Of a stretch of 64,000 nucleotides of DNA, positions 40,239 to 48,573 are shown in pieces. The translations under genes were made by a program, and so were the position numbers. Numbering within the stretch: the stretch's first letter is position 1; each line of letters opens with the position of its first letter. Where the stretch lies: contig NZ_OY776575.1 in assembly GCF_963675815.1 (NCBI RefSeq), positions 1-64,000 of the forward strand, read 5' to 3'. Under the pieces are notes generated by a model, which saw only the letters and a program-made list of their open reading frames with translations, was not told the DNA's origin and did not search any database. This stretch comes from an uncultured Desulfuromusa sp. (GTDB taxonomy: Bacteria; Desulfobacterota; Desulfuromonadia; Desulfuromonadales; Geopsychrobacteraceae).

Positions 40239-42140
40239 ATGGAAACACTGCTTTCACAAATAACATCTCCTGCAGATCTGAAAAAACTCGAAAAAAATCA
40301 GCTTCCTCAGGTTGCAGCAGAGTTACGCAAACAAATTGTTGCGACTGTGGCCAAAAATGGAGGCCATTTAGGGAGTTCTCTCGGTGTTGTCGAGCTGACA
40401 ATTGCCCTGCATCGCGTTTTCGATTCCCCCGATGATCATATTATCTGGGACGTGGGTCACCAAGCTTATGCGCATAAGTTACTGACCGGTCGTCAGGAAC
40501 AATTCAACTCCCTGCGTCAGTTCAATGGTTTGAGTGGATTTCCAAAGCGGGAAGAAAGTGATTATGACTGCTTTGGTGTTGGTCATTCCAGTACTTCAAT
40601 CTCTGCAGCATTGGGAATGGCTGCAGGACGGGATATCAGCGGAGGCGATGACAAGGTGGTTGCCGTTATTGGAGATGGCTCATTGACTGCAGGAATGGCT
40701 TTTGAAGGGCTAAATCATGCGGGCCACTTAAAGCAAAAATTGGTTGTTATTTTAAATGACAACGAAATGTCTATTTCCCCAAATGTCGGTGCTCTTTCCT
40801 CATTTCTTAGCCGGAAAATGACCTCTGATACTTTTATTCGGTTTAAGAAAGAAACGGAACATCTCCTCAGTTATGTGCCGGGAATTGGACGTGACCTCGT
40901 TAATTTAGCGAAACGTGCCGAAGAATCTCTAAAGAGTTTTATGACTCCGGGGATGCTTTTTGAAGGGTTTGGGTTTGATTATTTCGGACCGATTGATGGC
41001 CACAATATTGAAGAATTGACGGCAACTTTACGCAATGTTGCCCAAATTAATGGCCCGGTTTTATTGCATGTCCTGACTAAAAAGGGCAAAGGTTATGAGC
41101 CGGCAGAAGCCAACCCCCCCAAGTTTCATGGAATTGGTCCCTTTGATCCTGAGACGGGTGAGGTCAGTAGCAGTCAATCCGGGGTTGCTGTGACTTATAC
41201 GAAAGTTTTTGGTGATACATTGATTGATCTTGCCAGGGAAGATCAGCGCATTGTTGCAATTACGGCTGCAATGGCCGAGGGGACTGGTCTGAAAAAATTC
41301 TCTGAAATTTTTCCAGAGCGATTTTTCGATGTCGGTATCGCTGAACAGCATGCTGTAACATTTGCTGCTGGATTGGCCTGTCGTGGTTTGCGTCCGGTTG
41401 TCGCCATCTATTCAACTTTTATGCAGCGCGCTTATGATCAGGTGATCCATGATGTCTGTCTGCAAAATCTCCCGGTAACGTTCGCGTTAGATCGCTGTGG
41501 TCTGGTAGGTGCCGATGGTCCAACCCACCATGGAACATTTGATTTATCCTTTTTACGTCACATTCCCAATTTGCTGATTGCGGCTCCCAGAAACGAGGTG
41601 GAACTCCAGCGTATTATGAAAACCGCCAGTATGGTGGACGGGCCTTTTGCCTACCGTTATCCACGGGGAAGCGGGGTTGGTTTGCCTTTGAGTGAGGAGA
41701 TTGAAGCTCTGGACATCGGTCGTGGAGAACTGTTGTGTGATGGTTCTGACGGTCTGATTATTGCTGTGGGCGATATGGTTAATGAAGCACTTGTCGCAGC
41801 GCGTGATTTATCTGCAGAAGGGTTCCACCTTGCTGTTATCGACGCCAGGTTTATTAAGCCCTTGGATGAAAATCTGATTCTGTCTCAGGTTGAAAAAGTT
41901 CCATTTGTTATGACTGCCGAGGAAAATTCCCTTCAGGGGGGCTTCGGGGCATCTATTCTTGAACTGATCAGTGATGCCGGACTGACAGTTCCTGTCGAAC
42001 GAATTGGTATTCCCGACCATTTTGTTGGTCAGGGAACGCAGACTGAATTACGGACTCAGCTTGGACTTAATGCTGATGGAATGGTCAGAAGAGTTTTGCA
42101 GAGATCACAGTTTCAGAAACCTAAAGCAACCACAGCGTAG
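40239..42140 (+). CDS. dxs: 1-deoxy-D-xylulose-5-phosphate synthase
   Basis: A 633-residue thiamine-diphosphate enzyme, the first step of the MEP isoprenoid pathway; its product also feeds ThiG and pyridoxal synthesis. TAGGAAAATAA precedes the ATG. Motifs: [29 protein letters not shown], the ThDP-binding [18 protein letters not shown]...LNDNEMSIS, and transketolase motifs [15 protein letters not shown] and [15 protein letters not shown]. It needs the cofactor made by the thi operon in this window. Confidence 0.97.
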   Translation: METLLSQITSPADLKKLEKNQLPQVAAELRKQIVATVAKNGGHLGSSLGVVELTIALHRVFDSPDDHIIWDVGHQAYAHKLLTGRQEQFNSLRQFNGLSGFPKREESDYDCFGVGHSSTSISAALGMAAGRDISGGDDKVVAVIGDGSLTAGMAFEGLNHAGHLKQKLVVILNDNEMSISPNVGALSSFLSRKMTSDTFIRFKKETEHLLSYVPGIGRDLVNLAKRAEESLKSFMTPGMLFEGFGFDYFGPIDGHNIEELTATLRNVAQINGPVLLHVLTKKGKGYEPAEANPPKFHGIGPFDPETGEVSSSQSGVAVTYTKVFGDTLIDLAREDQRIVAITAAMAEGTGLKKFSEIFPERFFDVGIAEQHAVTFAAGLACRGLRPVVAIYSTFMQRAYDQVIHDVCLQNLPVTFALDRCGLVGADGPTHHGTFDLSFLRHIPNLLIAAPRNEVELQRIMKTASMVDGPFAYRYPRGSGVGLPLSEEIEALDIGRGELLCDGSDGLIIAVGDMVNEALVAARDLSAEGFHLAVIDARFIKPLDENLILSQVEKVPFVMTAEENSLQGGFGASILELISDAGLTVPVERIGIPDHFVGQGTQTELRTQLGLNADGMVRRVLQRSQFQKPKATTA

Positions 42141-42185
42141 GCTGGTGCTGTTTGAGTTGATTTGAATTTTTAAAAGGCGGATTTA

Positions 42186-42539
42186 ATGCTTGAGCTTGTT
42201 CTCATAGGTTCTGTTGCCGGTCTGGTGATGGGAACTGTCGGTGTTGGCGGAGGTGCGCTGATTATATTCTCCCTTTCTGTCTTTGCACATTTTCCTCAGA
42301 AGGTAGCGCAGGGAACGACCTTGTTTATTGTTGCAGCACCAATCAGTTTGTTAGCTGCTTTACGTTATTACCGCCAGGGATATGTTGATGTCAAAGCAGG
42401 CTTGGTCGTCATGGTCTGTTTTTTAATTTTCAGTTTGATCGGCGCCCAGTTTGCAACACAATTACCAAATGAATTGTTGAGAACCCTGGTTGGGATTATT
42501 CTGCTGTTGATGGGGTTGAAATTAATATTGTTCAGTTGA
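42186..42539 (+). CDS. Half-size TauE/SafE (TSUP) family membrane protein
   Basis: A 117-residue protein with four hydrophobic segments. It starts with the TSUP block SVAGLVMGTVGVGGGALIIF and continues KVAQGTTLFIVAAPISLLAALRYYRQGYVDVKAGL, typical of sulfite/organosulfonate exporter-like proteins. Full TSUP proteins have about 250 residues in two such halves, so this is a single-repeat form that would have to dimerise. I see no frameshifted second half downstream. The substrate is unknown. Confidence 0.8.
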   Translation: MLELVLIGSVAGLVMGTVGVGGGALIIFSLSVFAHFPQKVAQGTTLFIVAAPISLLAALRYYRQGYVDVKAGLVVMVCFLIFSLIGAQFATQLPNELLRTLVGIILLLMGLKLILFS

Positions 42540-42571
42540 AGTTGTTTTATTTTGTGTGAGGGATCGGGGTT

Positions 42572-42976
42572 ATGCAGAAAATAAGAGTTTGTATCGGATC
42601 GAATGATGGAGAAACCATTGCACAAACCCATATGGGAGATACGAAGTTTTTTTATCTCTATGACCTTGTTTTGTCTCAGGGATATGCCTTTGTTGAAAAG
42701 CGTAGTAATGTCGCCAGGGATATGGAACATGACGGCGCTGACAAAATGAAAGCAATTATCGCCTTAGTTGCAGATGTCGATGTTTTTGTTGCGCGGAAGA
42801 AAAGTCCAAATTTTATCAAAATTGCCAAGCAAACACGATACCAACCGGTTGTTGTCACGAATGACGATATTCAGGACGTTCTCGCTCTGCTGCAAGGTGA
42901 TTTTGTGCAACTTAATTCTTACGTTGAACGCAGGAGACGTGGGGAGTTTTTTGAATTTATCCCGGTTATCAGCTGA
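42572..42976 (+). CDS. NifX/NifB-type iron-molybdenum cofactor-binding domain protein
   Basis: A 134-residue protein with a single dinitrogenase FeMo-cofactor biosynthesis fold: IRVCIGSNDGETIAQTHMGDTKFFYLYDL at the start, then NVARDMEHDGADKMKAIIALVADVDVFVARK. No nif genes are nearby. Stand-alone members occur widely in anaerobes and are thought to handle metal clusters, but the role is not established. It starts 32 bp after the TSUP gene. Confidence 0.8.
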   Translation: MQKIRVCIGSNDGETIAQTHMGDTKFFYLYDLVLSQGYAFVEKRSNVARDMEHDGADKMKAIIALVADVDVFVARKKSPNFIKIAKQTRYQPVVVTNDDIQDVLALLQGDFVQLNSYVERRRRGEFFEFIPVIS

Positions 42977-43347
42977 TGATCTATTCAAGAAGCTATATTT
43001 TTTTATTTACGGCCGGACTAACAGGCATGATCCCTTGAACAGCGTTGCGGCCTGCAAGTAGTTTTAGGAGCTGTTATCTTTTCTCCAGATTTTTGGGCAT
43101 TCCAATTTTTTCTCGAAACTGACCCGTTTTTCCTTTTCTTTTCCATAGTGTCTGTTATCTCCCACGAAAAATGATCCTCTCTTTGTCTTCAGGAGTTTTT
43201 CTCCAAAGCGGTTATTCTGTTAAAATCGTAATTGAGGACAGTAAAATGATAAGAGAACGTTTTTTTTCGTGTCGATATAAACATAACGTGACATTTTCGT
43301 TAAATTATTCTATATGAAGCCGAAAAGAACCTAAGGAGACATCAGTT
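42977..43347. other. 371-bp intergenic region with a possible promoter
   Basis: There is no convincing ORF or RNA gene. It is T-rich on the plus strand. A candidate promoter is GTGACA (43288-43293), 17 bases, TATATG (43311-43316), followed by AAGGAGA before the next gene. I saw no terminator with a clear stem and T-run, and no CRISPR or IS remnant. Confidence 0.5.
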
Positions 43348-44442
43348 ATGGCGCGTAAAGTGTTTATAGCAGCAACTGGAATGAACAGCGGTAAGACAAC
43401 AACAAGTCTTTCATTGATGCATATGGCGAAAAAAAAATATGAAAGGGTTGGTTTTATCAAGCCTATTGGGCCAAAGCCTGTTCAGTTTGAGGGATTGATT
43501 GCTGATAAAGATGCCGTTGTTATGGCGCGATACTTTGGTCTTGTTAACGATTTGCATTTAATGTCGCCATTTGTTCTCCAGCAAGGAGACACTAAGCGGA
43601 TTATGGATGGAATCATTAAAAAAAGCGATATTGCCCAGAAAATGCTGGATGCGATAGCAGAATTGGACGCGAAAAATGATTTTTTAATTATCGAAGGAGC
43701 GGGACACACGGGTGTTGGTACCCTTCTGGGTTGCAATAATGCCAGAATTGCCAGGGAAACCAATGCAACGGTACTTATGGTGACAGGGGGAGGATTGGGA
43801 AACGTAGTCGATTCTGCGCAGACTAATCTCGCTTTGTTTCAGAAAGAGGGTGCGAAGGTCAGCGCAATCCTTGTCAATAAAATTATTGCTGAAAAACGTG
43901 ATCAGACTTTGCGCTATTTGCAAAAAGCTTTTGTGGATGAAGATATTCAGGTTATTGGTGGCTTCAATTATCATCCGATCCTTGCAAATCCAACATTGCG
44001 CCGTATTGCGACAGTTCTTGACACTAAAATAAGAGCGACTGAAGAGCAGGAACAGAGAATTGTTCACAAAGTTCAGATTGGCGCTGCTTCAGCACAGCGA
44101 GTGGTGGAACTGCTGGAACCATCAACATTGATCATTGTCAATAGAAGCCGGGATGAACTCCTGGTGACGTTATCCAACCTTTATCAGTTAGAAGAATATC
44201 GTCACAAAATTGCCGGGATCATTATTCCTGGAGTCGGTGAGATCAGCCATATTACACAAAAAATTATTAACAGTAGTGGCATCCCCTATATCAGAGCCGA
44301 ACTTACTTCGTCACACGTTTTTGAAATTATAAGAGATGATGTTTCTAAATTAACGGCAGAAGACACACATAAAATCAGACTCATTACCGATTTGGCGGAA
44401 AAGCGATTTGATTTTGAGGCGATTGATGCTTTATTGGATTAA
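43348..44442 (+). CDS. P-loop (BioD/CobQ-like) protein with a DRTGG domain
   Basis: A 364-residue protein. Residues 1 to about 215 form a dethiobiotin-synthetase-like P-loop domain: Walker A ATGMNSGKTT, FIKPIGPKP, DFLIIEGAGHTGVG and VLMVTGGGLGNVVD. Residues of about 225-340 resemble a DRTGG domain (QRVVELLEPSTLIIVNRSRDELL), the module also found at the N-terminus of some phosphotransacetylases and in CBS-type pyrophosphatases. The catalytic phosphotransacetylase part is absent. A nucleotide-sensing role is an inference. AAGGAGAC precedes the ATG. Confidence 0.78.
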   Translation: MARKVFIAATGMNSGKTTTSLSLMHMAKKKYERVGFIKPIGPKPVQFEGLIADKDAVVMARYFGLVNDLHLMSPFVLQQGDTKRIMDGIIKKSDIAQKMLDAIAELDAKNDFLIIEGAGHTGVGTLLGCNNARIARETNATVLMVTGGGLGNVVDSAQTNLALFQKEGAKVSAILVNKIIAEKRDQTLRYLQKAFVDEDIQVIGGFNYHPILANPTLRRIATVLDTKIRATEEQEQRIVHKVQIGAASAQRVVELLEPSTLIIVNRSRDELLVTLSNLYQLEEYRHKIAGIIIPGVGEISHITQKIINSSGIPYIRAELTSSHVFEIIRDDVSKLTAEDTHKIRLITDLAEKRFDFEAIDALLD

Positions 44443-44481
44443 ATTGAATGCCATTATGATTTAAACTTTTGGAGAGTAATC

Positions 44482-44667
44482 ATGCTGATTCGTGTTCGCT
44501 ATAAAGATGGTCGTATCGATCTCGTTCCCTCTAAAAAACTTGATGAATTGATTGTGATGAGCGAGATTGAGCAATTTGAACGATCAAGCGGCTGGGTGAA
44601 AGTAGGAGCCGATCCCATAAGAAGCACGTTGCGTGGTCACTATTCAGGTTTTGAGCGCAGGCGTTAG
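44482..44667 (+). CDS. GSU3473-like small protein, copy 1
   Basis: A 61-residue protein beginning MLIRVRYKDGRIDLVPSKKLDELI, with IEQFERSSGWVKVGADPIR and ending GHYSGFERRR. It matches the small proteins annotated 'GSU3473 family' in Geobacter. GGAGAG precedes the ATG. A diverged second copy lies about 100 bp downstream. The function is unknown, and there are no metal-binding or membrane motifs. Confidence 0.75.
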   Translation: MLIRVRYKDGRIDLVPSKKLDELIVMSEIEQFERSSGWVKVGADPIRSTLRGHYSGFERRR

Positions 44668-44766
44668 TTTTTAATGAACCGGTAGATGTGCTATAAAGTA
44701 ACCTGATATGGTTTTGTATAAAGTGTTGTCAAGTGTTATCCTTGAAAATGCTAAAGGAGATTGCTG

Positions 44767-44958
44767 ATGAGAGAAGTTACCGTTATATACCAGGATGGAA
44801 TGATGGACATGGTCTCACCTTCAGTGTTGCAGGAACTCATTGATAACGATGATATAGTTAAGTTTCAACGCTCCAGTGGTTGGGTCTATCCTGAAATTGA
44901 CCCTGTGCGTAATTTGGTCTCTTCTGACTATCAGGGAGTGGAACGTCGATTTGCATAG
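44767..44958 (+). CDS. GSU3473-like small protein, copy 2
   Basis: A 63-residue paralogue of the preceding gene: VTVIYQDGMMDMVSPSVLQELI, FQRSSGWVYPEIDPVRN and YQGVERRFA align with copy 1 throughout. ATG 44767 is chosen because AAAGGAGA lies six bases upstream; a TTG six bases earlier would also be in frame. The function is unknown. Confidence 0.75.
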   Translation: MREVTVIYQDGMMDMVSPSVLQELIDNDDIVKFQRSSGWVYPEIDPVRNLVSSDYQGVERRFA

Positions 44959-44990
44959 ACAGGACTTGATTTACTGATAATTAACAGGCG

Positions 44991-45022
44991 AGGCTCAACT
45001 CTTTAAAGTTGAGCCTTTTTTA
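44991..45022. terminator. Bidirectional terminator between convergent genes
   Basis: GGCTCAACT (44992-45000) pairs with AGTTGAGCC (45007-45015) around CTTTAA, with T residues after it. The T-run overlaps the stop codon of the opposing DUF3014 gene. Confidence 0.88.
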
Positions 45023-45865
45023 TTGTGGAAGCAGGTTTGTCAGCTTTTGGCGATAGCTGTTCAGGAGCTTTAGAACCCTTGTTCTTTGTTCTTGCCCGAG
45101 TCGCAGCAATATCTTCTGCCCCGCAGAGCGTTTTTCCAGATCAGGATCAGCATAAGTAAAAAGAACCGCTGGTTGCGCCAGTTGAATCGGATCTGGAGGA
45201 TTGGGGGTTTCGATCAGATGATCAATGACATAGACGAGTCGGTCATTAAAGTAGGCATTTGTATAGCCGAGTTGCTCATAGGCTGTTTGAAATAATGGGT
45301 AAAAAAAGGTATAAATTTTAATAGCCTGGTCAGTATCGATAGATTCCAATAAGAGGAGAATAGGTTCGTAACGTTTGTAATTTCTACTACTTGTCTGTGG
45401 CTCTTCCTGAGTTCCTGATACCAGGAATTTTCCTCCTGGAGCCTTGATCGGTAACAGTGTCCTGGGTAACTTTTTCTCGGGTAAATTGTCGATAGTTGCA
45501 ACAAACTTTTGAATAAAATTATCTCTGTAGAAGAGGATATTAAGAGACTCTTTGCTGAATAGACTGCTAAGAGCCGTTTCTATGCTCTGGTCGCTTTCCT
45601 GAACCAAAGGTAATGATTCTGGAAGGAGCGGCTCTGTGGTCTTCACGGTTGGAGTATTTTCTTGTTGTTTCGAAGGTTTTAATTCTGCAGTTGGTTCAAC
45701 AACAGGGTAGTGGACAATGGGATTTTTAGTTGGTTCGGGAGGCAGTTTTTGTTTTACTTCCTGGACTACCTGTTCTTCAGCCGGATAGTTTTGAAAATAC
45801 ATGCTTAGACCCAAGGCCCCAAGGACTAATACTAAAATCAAGATAATGAGATTAGTTCTATTCAT
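45020..45865 (-). CDS. DUF3014 family protein
   Basis: A 281-residue protein with one N-terminal membrane segment (LIILILVLVLGALGLSMYF), a Pro/Glu/Lys-rich linker and a soluble C-terminal domain with FIQKFVATIDNLPEKKLP and PGGKFLVSGT, the DUF3014 pattern. The start MNRTNLII (ATG 45865) is preferred because AGGAGA is eight bases upstream; an in-frame ATG at 45898 lacks a site. It is probably anchored in the inner membrane facing the periplasm. The function is unknown. Confidence 0.82.
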   Translation of the reverse strand: MNRTNLIILILVLVLGALGLSMYFQNYPAEEQVVQEVKQKLPPEPTKNPIVHYPVVEPTAELKPSKQQENTPTVKTTEPLLPESLPLVQESDQSIETALSSLFSKESLNILFYRDNFIQKFVATIDNLPEKKLPRTLLPIKAPGGKFLVSGTQEEPQTSSRNYKRYEPILLLLESIDTDQAIKIYTFFYPLFQTAYEQLGYTNAYFNDRLVYVIDHLIETPNPPDPIQLAQPAVLFTYADPDLEKRSAGQKILLRLGQEQRTRVLKLLNSYRQKLTNLLPQ

Positions 45866-45972
45866 TGATCCATTCTCCTGTATGCTATTCTCACTCATTA
45901 TGACGAGTTTTTTTTATCATTTCCAGTCGTTATTTGATTTATCAATGAAATTAATCTGTTAACAGAAATATT

Positions 45973-46872
45973 ATGCAATTAATCCGTACGGAAATTAATA
46001 AAATAAATTTTAAAGATGAGGCTACACATCGTTTGTTTCATGGCCGAGGCCATTGTTTTCCGGGGTATGAAGATTTATTGATAGATTGGTTCAAGCCTGT
46101 CGTATTGATTACTTTATATCGTAAGCGTGACGAAGTTTGGCTGGCACAGCTGGTAGAATTATTACGTTCACTCATTGTTAAGGCTGAAGTCATCCTGTTA
46201 CAGGAGAGGAATCTTAAAAATTGTCCAAGCCGGATATTGTTCGGGGAGCTACCGAAAGAGGTCAATGCTGTTGAAGCTGGTCTTAAATATCGATTACGCC
46301 TGAATGGATCGCAGAATATTGGATTTTTTCCCGATATGATTCAGGGTCGGAGACTTGTGAAGACTATAGCTGCCGACAAAAAAGTTCTTAACCTGTTTTC
46401 TTACAGTTGTAGCTTTTCTGTCGCAGCAATTTCGGCAGGAGCAAAGCATGTTGTGAATCTGGATATGAACCGCGGAGCATTGGAGCTGGGCAGGATTAAC
46501 CATCAAATTAATCATCTGGATTTGCGTAAAGTCAGTTTTTTGCCCTTGGAGCTTTTTCGTAGTTTTAGCCGGTTGCGAAAGTTATCACCCTTTGAAGTTA
46601 TTATTTGTGATCCTCCCGCAGATCAAGGGCGTAATTTTCAACCACAGCGGGATTGGCCTAAACTGATCCGTAAATTGCCGTTATTGATTCAATCAGGTGG
46701 GGATGTTTTACTCTGCATAAGTAGTCCTCATATTTTCCCCGAATATCTTCAACAACTCATGCTTCAGTTTTTCCCGCAAGCAAAATTGGCAGGTATTATC
46801 TATTCTGGTGATGAGTTTCCTGAGCTCAATAAAAGTAAAGGCCTGAATGTTCTGCATTATCAAATTAAATAA
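45973..46872 (+). CDS. Class I SAM-dependent methyltransferase (RlmI/RlmK-like)
   Basis: A 299-residue protein. The N-terminal part has PSRILFGELPKEVNAVEAGLKYR and NIGFFPDMIQGRRLV, the region that precedes the SAM domain in 23S rRNA cytosine-C5 methyltransferases. SAM motif I is VLNLFSYSCSFSVAAISAGA, motif II is VVNLDMNRGALELG, and motif IV is VIICDPPA. The usual PUA domain is missing. An rRNA target is likely but not provable here. The RBS is weak. Confidence 0.83.
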   Translation: MQLIRTEINKINFKDEATHRLFHGRGHCFPGYEDLLIDWFKPVVLITLYRKRDEVWLAQLVELLRSLIVKAEVILLQERNLKNCPSRILFGELPKEVNAVEAGLKYRLRLNGSQNIGFFPDMIQGRRLVKTIAADKKVLNLFSYSCSFSVAAISAGAKHVVNLDMNRGALELGRINHQINHLDLRKVSFLPLELFRSFSRLRKLSPFEVIICDPPADQGRNFQPQRDWPKLIRKLPLLIQSGGDVLLCISSPHIFPEYLQQLMLQFFPQAKLAGIIYSGDEFPELNKSKGLNVLHYQIK

Positions 46873-47027
46873 TCCGGGGAGATAAAAAGCACTTTAAAAC
46901 TGAACTCGTTTAAAATTGATTATCTTTTCTCAGGGTACGAAATATGAACAATTTGACTATTGCTTTTTTCTCTGTCAGGCTATACTGAAAGTGTGATTTT
47001 TCGGATGTATTGAAAGGAGGCTGTCAG

Positions 47028-47225
47028 ATGCCGGTTGTTATTGTTCGTGCAATTGAAGGGATCAGTGCTGAAAAGAAAGAAGAGTTGATGGATAGAATTA
47101 CTGTTGTCATGAAAGAAGTTCTCGGGAAAAACCCTGAGGCGACTCATGTTATTATTGAGGAGGTGGCAGCTGAAAACTGGGGGATTCGTGGGAAGACTGT
47201 GGCGGCGATCCGCTCAGGGAAATAG
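47028..47225 (+). CDS. 4-oxalocrotonate tautomerase family protein
   Basis: A 65-residue protein with the catalytic N-terminal proline (MPVVIVRAIEGIS) exposed after Met removal. AAAGGAGG lies at the correct distance from ATG 47028, which rules out the upstream in-frame start. The rest follows the family: KKEELMDRITVVMKEVLGKNPEATHVIIEEV and NWGIRGKTV. The natural substrate of such stand-alone members is usually unknown. Confidence 0.9.
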   Translation: MPVVIVRAIEGISAEKKEELMDRITVVMKEVLGKNPEATHVIIEEVAAENWGIRGKTVAAIRSGK

Positions 47226-47244
47226 ATGAGAAAGAATTTATAAC

Positions 47245-47280
47245 AAAAAAACGGTCGTCTTATTGGACGACCGTTTTTTT
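47245..47280. terminator. Bidirectional terminator
   Basis: ACGGTCGTC (47251-47259) pairs with GACGACCGT (47266-47274), flanked by A7 and T7 runs, so it works on both strands between the tautomerase and arsR genes. Confidence 0.92.
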
Positions 47281-47302
47281 GTCATGAACTCTTTATAGTG
47301 AA

Positions 47303-47620
47303 TTAACCACAGATAATTGCATCACCAAAAATTGCGCCAACAATACGGACAGCTTCAGGAGAGGTTACTTGGTAATAGACTTCAACACCTTCTCGTCGTC
47401 CAGTAATAATGTTTTTATTTTTCAAAAGTGCAAGATGCTGAGAAACCGTTGCTTGTGGGAGAGACAGACATTCCCAGATTTTTTTAACATTGCAGGATTG
47501 AGACATTAATCCGGCAACAATTTTCAGTCTGATTGGGTGACCAAGAACTTTCAGGATTTCTGATTCACGATCAAAATCCATATCAGCGTCAAATGGTAGT
47601 GTGTCATGTACTGTGGCCAT
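47303..47620 (-). CDS. ArsR-family winged-helix repressor
   Basis: A 105-residue regulator. AGGAG precedes the ATG. The HTH region reads LGHPIRLKIVAGLMSQSCNVKKIWECLSLPQATVSQHLALLKNKNII, with the wing GRREGVEVYYQV. Cysteines occur in SCNVKKIWEC and near the end (AIICG), so metal or reactive-sulfur sensing is possible. The classical CVC metal box is not exact. It stands alone, with its own promoter and an overlapping palindrome, which suggests autoregulation. The divergent neighbour is a DUF3108 gene. Confidence 0.9.
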   Translation of the reverse strand: MATVHDTLPFDADMDFDRESEILKVLGHPIRLKIVAGLMSQSCNVKKIWECLSLPQATVSQHLALLKNKNIITGRREGVEVYYQVTSPEAVRIVGAIFGDAIICG

Positions 47621-47635
47621 ATTGGACTCCTAAAT

Positions 47636-47650
47636 TATATTTTGAATATA
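47636..47650. promoter_or_regulatory. Candidate ArsR operator
   Basis: TATATT-TTG-AATATA is a perfect 6+3+6 palindrome located just downstream of the arsR -10 box, and further AT-rich half-sites (GAATATATGAATATT) follow. This is a typical position for an autorepressor site. Confidence 0.55.
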
Positions 47651-47653
47651 TGA

Positions 47654-47682
47654 ATATTAATGGCAAGAAGCTTTTTCGTCAA
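47654..47682 (-). promoter_or_regulatory. Predicted promoter of arsR
   Basis: On the minus strand TTGACG (47677-47682), a 17-base spacer, then TAATAT (47654-47659), 34 bp from the ATG. Confidence 0.65.
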
Positions 47683-47751
47683 GAAATGAATGATCGATGT
47701 TGGCTAATCTTGTAAAAAATAGTCACATGTGAGGAGAATCGGAGTTTTAAA

Positions 47752-48561
47752 ATGAAAAATATGGCAAAGATTCTGTTTCTTTTCCTCATGCTGTCTATCC
47801 CGTCGATGTCTTCATATTCCGCTGAAGTCTCTACAACACCTCATCCTATTGAATCTCTGGTTGGGGAGCTATTCACCTATGAGATATCCTTTCTGTGGTT
47901 CGATCATCTTGCCGAAGGGTCAATTCAACTCACTCGGGGTGAACAGCCCGGGACTTATTTGGTCGTCATGCAAGCAAAGACGTTGGGTGCAGCAGCTTTT
48001 TTTACCCGACATCGGATTGAAAAATATCAGACTCTGATGAGGGTTGGTCCTTCGGGGTTTTTACAACCTCTATGGCATAGCTCTCATACGATTCGTGGAC
48101 AAGATGACTCACGTAGCGAAAAAATCACTAAAAACACATTCGATTATGCTTCAGGACGGGTGAGATACCAAAAAATAAAGAATGATAAAGCATATAAAGA
48201 TGAGTGGTATGCGATGGAGAAAGACAAGCCTCTTTTTGATATTTTAAGCGCTTTGTATAACTTGCGTCTTGGTTTTTACGGTCAACCGGGGGAAGAGGTG
48301 ATTCATATTCCTACTTTCCATCGCAAAGGAACACAGGATATTGTTGTTGAGCCTTTATTGGAGTTGTCTTCTCGAGACCGGAAATATTTTGCAGAAGATT
48401 CTTTTAAAAGCCGAGTTTTGGTTGATCCTTCTGTTTTTGGTACTAAAGGGCGAGATATTCTGGTTTCTTTTGATGCCAAGATGAGGCCGGATAAGGGAAT
48501 CATTAAAGATGTTATTGGTTTGGGAGATGTTCGGGGAAATCTACGTACCGCTGTGAACTGA
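47752..48561 (+). CDS. DUF3108 family exported protein
   Basis: A 269-residue protein with a signal peptide (MAKILFLFLMLSIPSMSSYSAE). The mature part begins SLVGELFTYEISFLWFDHLAEGSIQL and contains LYNLRLGFYGQPGEEVIHIPTFHRKG, the DUF3108 pattern of a periplasmic beta-barrel-like fold. The function is unknown. It lies 12 bp before the pyrophosphatase gene, so the two are probably co-transcribed. Confidence 0.85.
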   Translation: MKNMAKILFLFLMLSIPSMSSYSAEVSTTPHPIESLVGELFTYEISFLWFDHLAEGSIQLTRGEQPGTYLVVMQAKTLGAAAFFTRHRIEKYQTLMRVGPSGFLQPLWHSSHTIRGQDDSRSEKITKNTFDYASGRVRYQKIKNDKAYKDEWYAMEKDKPLFDILSALYNLRLGFYGQPGEEVIHIPTFHRKGTQDIVVEPLLELSSRDRKYFAEDSFKSRVLVDPSVFGTKGRDILVSFDAKMRPDKGIIKDVIGLGDVRGNLRTAVN

Positions 48562-48573
48562 AGGGAGAATATT

